DNA of 7,946 nucleotides from positions 1 to 7,946 of the forward strand of contig JAADCO010000135.1 in NCBI GenBank assembly GCA_013154385.1. Reading direction: 5' to 3'. Positions 1-5,338 of the stretch are shown piece after piece. The notes beneath the pieces are model-generated. The model had not been told where the DNA came from and did not search any database. It was given only the letters and a program-made list of their open reading frames with translations. Within the stretch, counting starts at the first letter, position 1; every line of letters begins with the position of its first letter. The stretch is from Thermodesulfobacteriota bacterium. GTDB taxonomy: Bacteria; Desulfobacterota; Thermodesulfobacteria; Thermodesulfobacteriales; Thermodesulfatatoraceae. The position numbers were made by a program, and so were the translations under genes.

Positions 1-222
1 CCTGTGGAGTTTCCTCTGCCTCCCGGGATTTCGGCCAAGGTGGAGCGTGGTGCCGGAGAGGTCCAGTTTCGCATCACCCTGGAAGGAATAGACAAGGAAC
101 TGGTGGGACAAACAGCGGCCAACATTCGGAAGATTCGTCCCCCTGAGCCTTACAAGGGCAAGGGGATCCGTTATAGCGACGAGAAGATCCTGCGGAAGGC
201 CGGCAAAGGCGGTAAGAAATAG
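1..222 (+). CDS. rplF: 50S ribosomal protein L6 (uL6), C-terminal part; 5' end outside window
   Basis: This is the last 73 residues of uL6, which binds 23S rRNA near the sarcin-ricin loop and the factor-binding site of the large subunit. The reading frame is open from base 1 with no internal need for a start, so the gene begins upstream of the window. The family's C-terminal signature is clear: a PEPYKGKGIRY block at about residues 48-58 of the visible part, followed by a Lys-rich end (KAGKGGKK). The preceding FPLPPGISAKVE stretch also matches the second uL6 domain. A TAG stop closes it 19 nt before rplR, the normal spc-cluster order. An internal GTG at position 4 should not be taken as the start, because the full family protein is about 180 residues. 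Confidence 0.96.
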   Translation, partial: PVEFPLPPGISAKVERGAGEVQFRITLEGIDKELVGQTAANIRKIRPPEPYKGKGIRYSDEKILRKAGKGGKK

Positions 223-241
223 TTGAAGGGGTAGTGAGACC

Positions 242-622
242 ATGGGGAAGACGAGCAAGAAGCTTTTGAGGCGTTTGCGGAGAAAACGCCGGGTTCGTAA
301 GAAGATCTTTGGCACGCCGGAGAGACCGAGACTTTCTGTCTTTCGCTCTTGTAAGCACATTTACGCCCAGATCATCGACGATACTACCGGCCGGACTTTG
401 GTCGCCGCCTCTTCTTTGACGCCGGAGATCCGGGAAAAGGCGGTGGAGCTCAAGAAAGAAGGGGGCAAGACGGCGGTGGCCAAAGCGGTGGGTGAGTTGC
501 TGGGTCAAAGGGCTGTTTCTGCGGGAATCAAGAAAGTGGCCTTCGATCGCGGGGGTTACAAATATCATGGTCGGGTGAAGGCCCTGGCCGACGCGGCCAG
601 AGCAGCAGGCTTAGAGTTCTAA
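242..622 (+). CDS. rplR: 50S ribosomal protein L18 (uL18)
   Basis: uL18 binds 5S rRNA and, with uL5 and bL25-type proteins, anchors it in the central protuberance of the large subunit. The 126-residue product has the usual architecture: a very basic N-terminal arm (residues 1-24, RRLRRKRRVRKK), the PRLSVFRS strand at about 29-36, HIYAQIIDD at 39-47, and the C-terminal signature FDRGGYKYHGRVKALADAAR ending in GLEF. Length is normal (about 115-125). The ATG at 242 lies 19 nt after the rplF stop, with a GAAGGGG Shine-Dalgarno-like stretch at 225-231. Nothing unusual is seen; the neighbours rplF and rpsE are the expected spc partners. Confidence 0.98.
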   Translation: MGKTSKKLLRRLRRKRRVRKKIFGTPERPRLSVFRSCKHIYAQIIDDTTGRTLVAASSLTPEIREKAVELKKEGGKTAVAKAVGELLGQRAVSAGIKKVAFDRGGYKYHGRVKALADAARAAGLEF

Positions 623-628
623 GGAGGG
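621..628 (+). promoter_or_regulatory. Strong ribosome binding site deciding the TTG start of rpsE
   Basis: AAGGAGGG begins inside the rplR stop codon (TAA at 620-622). Its AGGAGG core (622-627) sits 8 nt before TTG at 636 and 11 nt before the in-frame GTG at 639. The spacing favours the TTG, although the GTG remains possible and would change the protein by only one residue. Confidence 0.75.
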
Positions 629-635
629 AAGAGTC

Positions 636-1157
636 TTGGTGTCAGCGCCTAAGGAAAACGAACAACTCATCGAAAAGATCATCTTTATCAACCGCGTGGC
701 CAAGGTACACAAGGGTGGCCGTCGCTTTCGCTTTTCGGCCATCGTGGTGGTTGGTGACGGTGCCGGCAGGGTGGGATACGGTCTGGGGAAGGCCCCCGAG
801 GTGCCGGACGCCATTCGCAAGGCCCTGGAAAAGGCGCGGAAGAACATGATCAAGGTGCCGGTGATCGAGGGGACGATTCCCCATCCCATCATCGGAGAGT
901 ACGGTGCCGCCAAAGTCCTGCTCAAACCCGGCCCTCCGGGTACGGGAGTTATCGCCGGCTCCACGGTGCGAGCCATCATGGACGCCGTGGGTATTAGAGA
1001 CGTGGTTACCAAGTGCATCCGGAGCACCAATCCGCACAACGTGGTCAAGGCCACCTTCCAGGCGCTGGAATCTCTCCAGAGCCCGGAGTATGTGGCCAAG
1101 AAGCGGGGAATCCCTCTAGAAAAGGTGAGTGGTGAGAGCCATGGCGAAGCAGCTTAA
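636..1157 (+). CDS. rpsE: 30S ribosomal protein S5 (uS5)
   Basis: uS5 sits at the mRNA entry side of the small subunit. With uS4 it affects decoding fidelity and helicase activity on mRNA. The 173-residue product shows the N-terminal double-stranded-RNA-binding fold (residues about 11-75, with INRVAKVHKGGRRFRF and VVGDGAGRVGYGLGKA) and the C-terminal domain (GTGVIAGSTVRAIMDAVGI at about 102-120, then STNPHNVVKAT at 130-140). Length is normal. The start is TTG at 636, chosen for spacing from a strong AAGGAGGG; GTG at 639 is the alternative. The 3' end overlaps rpmD by 17 nt, implying translational coupling. One small oddity is Arg129 where E. coli uS5 has Gly in its GSTNP segment. Confidence 0.98.
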   Translation: MVSAPKENEQLIEKIIFINRVAKVHKGGRRFRFSAIVVVGDGAGRVGYGLGKAPEVPDAIRKALEKARKNMIKVPVIEGTIPHPIIGEYGAAKVLLKPGPPGTGVIAGSTVRAIMDAVGIRDVVTKCIRSTNPHNVVKATFQALESLQSPEYVAKKRGIPLEKVSGESHGEAA

Positions 1158-1329
1158 GATCACCTTGATACGCAGCAAGTACGGTTGGTCCAAGAAACAG
1201 CGGGCCACGATAGCGGGCCTTGGTCTGCGTCGTATTCGTCACTCGGTCGTGCGGCCGGACAATCCGGCTATTCGCGGGATGATCGAGAAGGTCAAACATT
1301 TGGTCAAAGTGGAGGAAATCGATGGCTGA
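1141..1329 (+). CDS. rpmD: 50S ribosomal protein L30 (uL30)
   Basis: uL30 is a small structural protein of the large subunit. The 62-residue product matches the short bacterial form: KITLIRSKYGWSKKQRATI at about 6-24, then the signature GLGLRRIRHSVVRPDNPAIRGMI, and a terminal VKHLVKVEE strand. ATG at 1141 begins MAKQLKITL, the normal N-terminus. A GTG at 1129 would add four residues with no family support and deepen the overlap. The gene begins inside rpsE (17-nt overlap) in another frame and ends inside rplO (8-nt overlap), so ribosomes probably pass directly from one gene to the next. GGTGAG stretches at 1124-1129 and 1131-1136 are the only Shine-Dalgarno candidates, and both are modest. 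Confidence 0.97.
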   Translation: MAKQLKITLIRSKYGWSKKQRATIAGLGLRRIRHSVVRPDNPAIRGMIEKVKHLVKVEEIDG

Positions 1330-1783
1330 AGGGATCAGCCTTTCCAATCTCAAACCGTTTCCTGGTTCCAAAAAGAAGGAAAAGCGCGTAGGTCGTGGTC
1401 CGGGTTCGGGTCACGGCAAGACCGCCTGCCGCGGTCACAAGGGGCAGAAGGCCCGCACGGGTGGCGGTGTTCCGCCCTGGTTCGAAGGCGGCCAGATGCC
1501 CATTTTGCGCAGGCTTCCGAAGCGCGGCTTCAAGAACCCTTTTCGGGTGGTCTATGCGGTCTTCAACGTGGGTCAGTTGGCCAAGAAGTTCCCTGCGGGG
1601 GCGGAGGTTACGCCGGAGACCCTGAAGGAAGCGAAGCTTTTGAAGGGAAAGCCCCTTCCGGTAAAGATCCTCGGTGACGGAGAGATAAACGTCGCGCTGA
1701 AGGTCAAGGTTCACGCCATCTCTAAATCGGCCAAGGAGAAGATCGAAGCCGCAGGGGGTTCGGTAGAGATAATTCCTCTTTAG
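1322..1783 (+). CDS. rplO: 50S ribosomal protein L15 (uL15)
   Basis: uL15 is an early-to-middle assembly protein of the large subunit whose long N-terminal extension threads through 23S rRNA. The 153-residue product has the classic layout: LSNLKPFPGSKKKEKRVGRG at the N-terminus, a glycine/basic stretch GPGSGHGKTACRGHKGQKAR at about 26-45, FEGGQMPILRRLPKRGF at about 54-70, and a C-terminal globular domain ending VHAISKSAKEKIEAAGGSVEIIPL. Length is normal (about 145-150). ATG at 1322 lies within the rpmD stop region (ATGGCTGA shared). Its Shine-Dalgarno GGAGGAA at 1311-1317 is embedded in the last rpmD codons, 4-6 nt upstream. It is followed by secY after 9 nt, the common spc order. Confidence 0.98.
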   Translation: MAEGISLSNLKPFPGSKKKEKRVGRGPGSGHGKTACRGHKGQKARTGGGVPPWFEGGQMPILRRLPKRGFKNPFRVVYAVFNVGQLAKKFPAGAEVTPETLKEAKLLKGKPLPVKILGDGEINVALKVKVHAISKSAKEKIEAAGGSVEIIPL

Positions 1784-1792
1784 GAGCCAAAA

Positions 1793-3106
1793 GTGCTAAA
1801 ACCGCAAGGTATCGAAAGTTTTGCCAATATTCCGGAGCTGCGTCGGCGGCTCCTTTTTCTTTTGGGGGCCCTGGCGGTTTACCGAATTGCGGTCCAGATC
1901 CCCACGCCGGGCATCAACGCCGATGCCCTGGTGGCCCTTTTCTCGAGGGCCGGGGGGACCATCTTCGGGTTCATTGACATGTTCTCCGGAGGCGCCCTCC
2001 GGAAGCTCTCCATTTGCGCGCTGGGCATCATGCCCTACATCAGCGCCTCCATTATTCTCCAGCTCTTAACCGTGGTCTTCCCGAGCATCAAGGAGATGCA
2101 GCGCGAGGGCCCGGAGGGGCGGCGCAAGATCGCCTATTACACCCGTTACCTCACGGTGGCCATCTGTCTGGTGCAGGGGTTCGGCATCGCCATGGGGCTT
2201 GAGCGCATGACCGGGCCGAACGGGCAGCCCATCGTGATGTTTCCGGGATGGGGGTTCCGGCTGCTCACCATGCTGACCCTGACCACGGGAACGGTCTTCC
2301 TCATGTGGCTCGGTGAGCAGATGACCGAGCACGGCATAGGTAACGGTATTTCCATGCTGATCTTTGCCGGAATCGTGGCGAGGCTCCCGTCGGCGGTGAT
2401 GAACACCATCCGCTTCGTGAAGACGGGAGAGCTCTCGGCGGCGGTCCTGGTCTTTATCGTCATCCTGGTGATAGCGGTGGTGGCCTTCACCGTGTTCATG
2501 GAGAGGGCCCAGCGCCGGATTCCCATCCATTACGCCCGCCGACAGGTGGGGCGCCAGGTCGTGGGAGGCCAGACCTCCTACTTGCCCCTCAAGGTGAACA
2601 TGGCCGGCGTCATCCCGCCGATCTTTGCTTCTTCGGTGTTGATGTTCCCGGCCACGGTGGCCACCTTCCTCCCGTTTGAGAGCGTGCAGCGGCTTTCCTC
2701 TCTCTTCCGGCCGGGGAACCTCATCTACGAGCTCCTTTACGTGGCCCTGATCATCTTCTTCTGCTACTTCTACACGGCCATCATCTTCAATCCCCAGGAG
2801 GTGGCGGATAATCTCCGAAAATACGGCGGATTTATCCCTGGAATCCGTCCTGGAAGGGCTACGGCGGAATTTCTCGACCGCGTGCTCACTAGGATCACTT
2901 TAATCGGCGCTCTCTACGTTTCAGCCATTTGCGTTTTGCCCTCGATTTTGATAGCGAAATTTAATGTTCCGTTCTATTTCGGAGGAACGGCTCTTTTGAT
3001 CGTGGTGGGAGTGGCCATGGACACCATGGCGCAGATAGAGTCCCACCTCTTGGCTAGGCAGTATGAAGGTCTATTGAAACAGGGTCGTTTTCGCGGCCGT
3101 CGTTAA
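1793..3106 (+). CDS. secY: Preprotein translocase subunit SecY
   Basis: SecY forms the protein-conducting channel in the cytoplasmic membrane and works with SecE, SecG and SecA or the ribosome. The 437-residue product has the normal length and about ten hydrophobic segments (roughly 18-36, 75-95, 118-137, 155-174, 183-200, 217-236, 270-292, 312-333, 367-388, 395-412). Signatures present are FSGGALRKLSICALGIMPYISASI (64-87, plug and second helix) and LMWLGEQMTEHGIGNGISMLI (170-190). The C5 cytosolic loop PGIRPG (349-354) carries the conserved Arg needed for SecA or ribosome engagement. The start is GTG at 1793, six bases after AGGAG at 1782-1786, which overlaps the rplO stop. Third-position GC is much higher in the middle of the gene than at either end (see findings). 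adk follows after 21 nt. Confidence 0.98.
   Translation: MLKPQGIESFANIPELRRRLLFLLGALAVYRIAVQIPTPGINADALVALFSRAGGTIFGFIDMFSGGALRKLSICALGIMPYISASIILQLLTVVFPSIKEMQREGPEGRRKIAYYTRYLTVAICLVQGFGIAMGLERMTGPNGQPIVMFPGWGFRLLTMLTLTTGTVFLMWLGEQMTEHGIGNGISMLIFAGIVARLPSAVMNTIRFVKTGELSAAVLVFIVILVIAVVAFTVFMERAQRRIPIHYARRQVGRQVVGGQTSYLPLKVNMAGVIPPIFASSVLMFPATVATFLPFESVQRLSSLFRPGNLIYELLYVALIIFFCYFYTAIIFNPQEVADNLRKYGGFIPGIRPGRATAEFLDRVLTRITLIGALYVSAICVLPSILIAKFNVPFYFGGTALLIVVGVAMDTMAQIESHLLARQYEGLLKQGRFRGRR
1985..2003 (+). repeat. Short perfect inverted repeat inside secY
   Basis: TCCGGAGG (1985-1992) and CCTCCGGA (1996-2003) form an 8-bp perfect stem with a 3-nt loop, within the codons for the conserved SecY plug segment (SGGALRK). 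It has no U-tract and is probably a by-product of GC-rich coding sequence. It is recorded for completeness. Confidence 0.4.
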
Positions 3107-3127
3107 ACCTTAAGAAAGGAGGGGGTC

Positions 3128-3769
3128 ATGAACATCGTCTTTTTGGGTCCGCCGGGTGCAGGTAAGGGCACGCAAGCCAAAATGATTGCCGAGAAATATG
3201 GTATTCCGCAGATCTCTACCGGAGATATGTTCCGTGAGCATCTCTCCAAGGGCACGGAGCTCGGAAAGAAGGCCCAGGAATACATGGAAAAGGGTCAGCT
3301 CGTGCCGGACGAGATCGTGTTGGGCATGGTCGAGGAGCGCCTGAAGCAGCCGGATTGTGAGAAGGGATTTATCCTCGACGGTTTTCCGCGCACGGTTCCT
3401 CAGGCCGAGGCGCTTGATAAGCTTCTCGAGAAGATGGGCAAGAAGATAGATTATGCCATTTTGATTGACGTTCCCGATGAGGAGCTTGTCAAGCGACTCA
3501 CGGGACGCCGAACTTGCAAGAAGTGCGGCATGATGTATCATGTTATCTTCAAGCCGCCGAAGGAAGACAACAAGTGTGACGCCTGCGGCGGTGAGCTTTA
3601 TCAGCGTCCTGACGACAACGAAGAGACGGTGCGCAACCGTCTGAAGGTTTACCACGAACAGACGGAGCCCATTATCTCTTACTACGAGAAGAAGGGTGTG
3701 CTCCATCGGATCGACGGCATGGGCTCCATTGATGAGATTTTCAATCGAATCGTTCAGGTTTTAGGATAG
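3128..3769 (+). CDS. adk: Adenylate kinase, zinc-binding long form
   Basis: Adenylate kinase is a cytosolic enzyme that catalyses ATP + AMP = 2 ADP and keeps adenylate pools balanced. The 213-residue protein has the P-loop GPPGAGKGT at 7-15, the AMP-binding segment with STGDMFRE at 30-37, DGFPRT at 84-89, and a full LID domain at about 124-162. The LID carries Cys130, Cys133, Cys150 and Cys153 (CxxC, 16 residues, CxxC), a structural zinc site typical of Gram-positive and thermophilic enzymes and absent from the E. coli enzyme. The GRR before Cys130 and the RNRLKVYHEQTEPI segment (169-182) supply catalytic arginines. ATG at 3128 follows a strong AAGGAGGGGG (3117-3126). The secY-adk-map order is widespread outside enterobacteria. 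Confidence 0.98.
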   Translation: MNIVFLGPPGAGKGTQAKMIAEKYGIPQISTGDMFREHLSKGTELGKKAQEYMEKGQLVPDEIVLGMVEERLKQPDCEKGFILDGFPRTVPQAEALDKLLEKMGKKIDYAILIDVPDEELVKRLTGRRTCKKCGMMYHVIFKPPKEDNKCDACGGELYQRPDDNEETVRNRLKVYHEQTEPIISYYEKKGVLHRIDGMGSIDEIFNRIVQVLG

Positions 3770-3773
3770 GGGT

Positions 3774-4565
3774 TTGAGGAAGACACCGTTGGTGGCAAAG
3801 ACCAGGGGGCCTTCAAAGATCAGATTGAAGGCCCCCTGGGAAATAGATTTATTGCGTAAAGCTAACGCTATTGTTGCGGAGGTTTTACAGAAGCTCAAAG
3901 AGATCATAGAACCCGGGGTTTCGGCCTGGGATCTTAACTTGATCGCCGAAGAGATCGTTCGCAAGAGGGGTGCCCAGCCGGCTTTCAAGGGCTATCGGGG
4001 CTACCCCTTTAGTTTGTGTGTCTCCGTGAACGAAGAAGTGGTTCACGGTTTGCCGTTGAAGGAGAAGGTGCTGAAGGAAGGAGACATCGTCAGTCTGGAC
4101 TTCGGGGCGATATACGAGGGTTACATCGGAGACGCCGCTATCACCGTGGGAGTGGGAGAGGTTTCGGAGGAAGCGAAGAGGTTGATGCAGGTGACGGAAG
4201 AAGCCCTTTACAAGGCCATAGACAAGGCGCGGGTCGGTTATCGCGTGCAGGACATCTCGGTGACCATTCAGAAGCACGCGGAGAAGCACGGCTACAACGT
4301 GATCCGCGATTTCGTGGGTCACGGCGTGGGGCAGATGTTGCATGAACCTCCAGAGGTTCCCAATTACGGGCGTCCGGGAAAGGGACCCAAACTTTTGGCC
4401 GGAATGGTCTTGGCTATCGAGCCCATGGTGGTCACGGGGAGCTATGAGGTGGAAGTGCTAGCTGATGGTTGGACAGCCGTCACCAAAGACAGGGGGTTGG
4501 CGGCTCATTACGAGCACTCGGTGGTTATTACTGCGCGAGGGCCAGAAATCCTTTCGAGGATTTGA
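3774..4565 (+). CDS. map: Type I methionine aminopeptidase; start uncertain
   Basis: This metalloenzyme removes the initiator Met from new proteins in the cytosol. With 263 residues from the TTG at 3774, the pita-bread fold is complete. Metal ligands by family alignment are Asp109 (LDFG), Asp120 (YIGDAA), His183 (GHGVG), Glu216 (IEPM) and Glu247 (YEHS). His91 in VHG is the substrate-positioning histidine. All six lie exactly 12 residues later than in E. coli MetAP. The conserved N-terminus begins near IRLKAPWEIDLLRKAN (16-31), so about 12-15 residues are extra. Alternative in-frame starts are TTG 3789, which lies 8 nt after GAGGA at 3776-3780, and GTG 3792. No ATG is available near the usual start. 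A perfect 15-bp inverted repeat (3802-3839) falls within codons 10-22. The gap to adk is only 4 nt. Confidence 0.95.
   Translation: MRKTPLVAKTRGPSKIRLKAPWEIDLLRKANAIVAEVLQKLKEIIEPGVSAWDLNLIAEEIVRKRGAQPAFKGYRGYPFSLCVSVNEEVVHGLPLKEKVLKEGDIVSLDFGAIYEGYIGDAAITVGVGEVSEEAKRLMQVTEEALYKAIDKARVGYRVQDISVTIQKHAEKHGYNVIRDFVGHGVGQMLHEPPEVPNYGRPGKGPKLLAGMVLAIEPMVVTGSYEVEVLADGWTAVTKDRGLAAHYEHSVVITARGPEILSRI
3802..3839 (+). repeat. Perfect 15-bp inverted repeat (RNA hairpin) in the 5' coding end of map
   Basis: CCAGGGGGCCTTCAA (3802-3816) is exactly complementary, in reverse, to TTGAAGGCCCCCTGG (3825-3839), separated by the 8-nt loop AGATCAGA. The stem holds ten G-C and five A-T pairs, so it should be very stable in mRNA. 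It lies just after the possible start codons of map and includes the codons for the conserved LKAPW. No run of T follows on either strand, so it is not a normal intrinsic terminator. Possible roles are slowing translation of map, blocking an RNase or marking a processing point between adk and map; all are inference. Confidence 0.85.
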
Positions 4566-4575
4566 GGGGTTGCCT

Positions 4576-4815
4576 ATGCCGAAGGAAGAGGCCATTCAGG
4601 TTGAAGGTACGGTCGTAGAAGCGCTTCCCAACGCCATGTTCAGGGTTGAGCTGGAAACGGGCCACAAAGTGTTGGCCCATATCTCGGGAAAGATGAGGGT
4701 GCACTACATCCGGATACTGCCCGGAGACAAGGTCATCGTCGAACTTTCGCCTTACGATCTGACGCGTGGTCGCATTGTTTACCGTGGTTCAAAGAAAGAT
4801 CGTCGAAAGGGGTAA
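4576..4815 (+). CDS. infA: Translation initiation factor IF-1
   Basis: IF-1 binds the ribosomal A site during initiation and assists IF-2 and IF-3. The 79-residue product is a single S1-like OB fold: KEEAIQVEGTVVEALPNAMFRVELETGHKVLAHISGKMR, then IRILPGDKVIVELSPYDLTRGRIVYR at about 45-70. These stretches match the family closely. The start is ATG at 4576, 10 nt after the map stop, with GAGGGG at 4564-4569. The family usually ends a few residues after the final YR at about 72 residues. Here a basic tail GSKKDRRKG follows, making the protein about seven residues longer. The TAA stop is followed at once by a second in-frame TAA. Its place between map and rpmJ is normal for non-enterobacterial clusters. 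Confidence 0.97.
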   Translation: MPKEEAIQVEGTVVEALPNAMFRVELETGHKVLAHISGKMRVHYIRILPGDKVIVELSPYDLTRGRIVYRGSKKDRRKG

Positions 4816-4821
4816 TAAAAA

Positions 4822-4935
4822 ATGAAGGTTCAAGCTTCGGTAAAAAAGCGTTGTCGCAAGTGTAAGATCATCAAGCGTAAGGGTATCGTTCGGATTATTT
4901 GCGAAAATCCGCGACACAAACAGAGACAAGGTTAG
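4822..4935 (+). CDS. rpmJ: 50S ribosomal protein L36 (bL36), zinc-binding form
   Basis: bL36 is the smallest protein of the large subunit and stabilises 23S rRNA junctions late in assembly. The 37-residue product (MKVQASVKKRCRKC at the start, NPRHKQRQG at the end) has the full zinc ribbon: Cys11, Cys14, Cys27 and His32. This makes it the C+ form rather than a zinc-free paralogue. Length is exactly that of the family. ATG at 4822 is 6 nt after the infA stop. The Shine-Dalgarno is weak (AAAGGGG just before the infA stop, 4807-4812 region), so coupling to infA translation is likely. It links the spc and alpha parts of the cluster. Confidence 0.97.
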   Translation: MKVQASVKKRCRKCKIIKRKGIVRIICENPRHKQRQG

Positions 4936-4937
4936 AG

Positions 4938-4946
4938 AAAGGAGGG
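4938..4946 (+). promoter_or_regulatory. Strong ribosome binding site deciding the TTG start of rpsM
   Basis: AAAGGAGGG lies 7 nt before TTG at 4954. No ATG or GTG in this frame lies nearby that would preserve the PRIAGVDIP N-terminus, so the TTG start is well supported. Confidence 0.85.
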
Positions 4947-4953
4947 TTGGGTC

Positions 4954-5325
4954 TTGCCACGTATTGCAGGAGTAGATATTCCGGAAAACAAGCGTATCGA
5001 GATAGCCCTTACCTATATCTACGGTATCGGCCGGACCCTGGCTCAAAAGATCCTGACCAGGGCCGAAGTGGATTGGAACAAGAAGACCAAAGACCTTACG
5101 GAAGAAGAGCTTACACGTATTCGTCATCTTGTGGAACGCGAGCACAAAGTAGAAGGTGATTTGCGGCGCGAAGTCGCCAGCAATATCAAGCGCCTTATGG
5201 ACATGGGATGTTATCGCGGTCTGCGGCATCGGATGGGTCTTCCGGTGCGCGGACAGAAGACCCGCAGTAACGCCCGGACGAGAAAGGGTCCGCGGCCTTC
5301 TTCTCTGCGCAGGCGCAAAAAATAA
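4954..5325 (+). CDS. rpsM: 30S ribosomal protein S13 (uS13)
   Basis: uS13 lies in the head of the small subunit, contacts the P-site tRNA with its C-terminal tail and forms bridges to uL5 of the large subunit. The 123-residue product begins PRIAGVDIPENKRIEIALTYIYGIGR, contains the helix-two-turn-helix region (residues about 14-60), and has the strong signature CYRGLRHRMGLPVRGQKTRSNARTRKGP at about 87-114, ending in a basic tail RRRKK. Length is normal. The start is TTG at 4954, supported by AAAGGAGGG 7 nt upstream and by exact fit to the family N-terminus. Only 18 nt separate it from rpmJ, which leaves no room for the structured leader that binds uS4 upstream of rpsM in E. coli. Confidence 0.98.
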   Translation: MPRIAGVDIPENKRIEIALTYIYGIGRTLAQKILTRAEVDWNKKTKDLTEEELTRIRHLVEREHKVEGDLRREVASNIKRLMDMGCYRGLRHRMGLPVRGQKTRSNARTRKGPRPSSLRRRKK

Positions 5326-5338
5326 GGGGTGAGGAGAG

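Noticed and set aside
1129..1140. GTG at 1129 as the rpmD start
   Set aside because: It adds MVRA before the standard MAKQLKITL N-terminus and increases overlap with rpsE. ATG at 1141 fits the family.
1640..1665. GAAGGG/CCCTTC hairpin in rplO
   Set aside because: It is only a 6-bp stem in coding sequence with no T-run, which is expected by chance.
2066..2530. Two overlapping minus-strand open frames opposite secY
   Set aside because: They lie within the most GC3-rich part of secY, where antisense stops are depleted. The translations are His/Arg/Asp-rich without any family resemblance.
3108..3119. CCTT/AAGG pairing that could hide the adk ribosome binding site
   Set aside because: It is a 4-bp stem with a 4-nt loop, too weak to support, and most of the Shine-Dalgarno GGAGGGGG stays free.
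3802..3850. Intrinsic terminator at the hairpin in map
   Set aside because: No U-tract follows the stem on the + strand, and the minus-strand side has only a run of three T. The stem is inside conserved coding sequence, and the downstream genes need read-through.
4465..4575. Longer IF-1 starting upstream inside map
   Set aside because: The upstream residues are map codons read in another frame and do not match IF-1. ATG at 4576 has a suitable GAGGGG upstream and gives the standard N-terminus.
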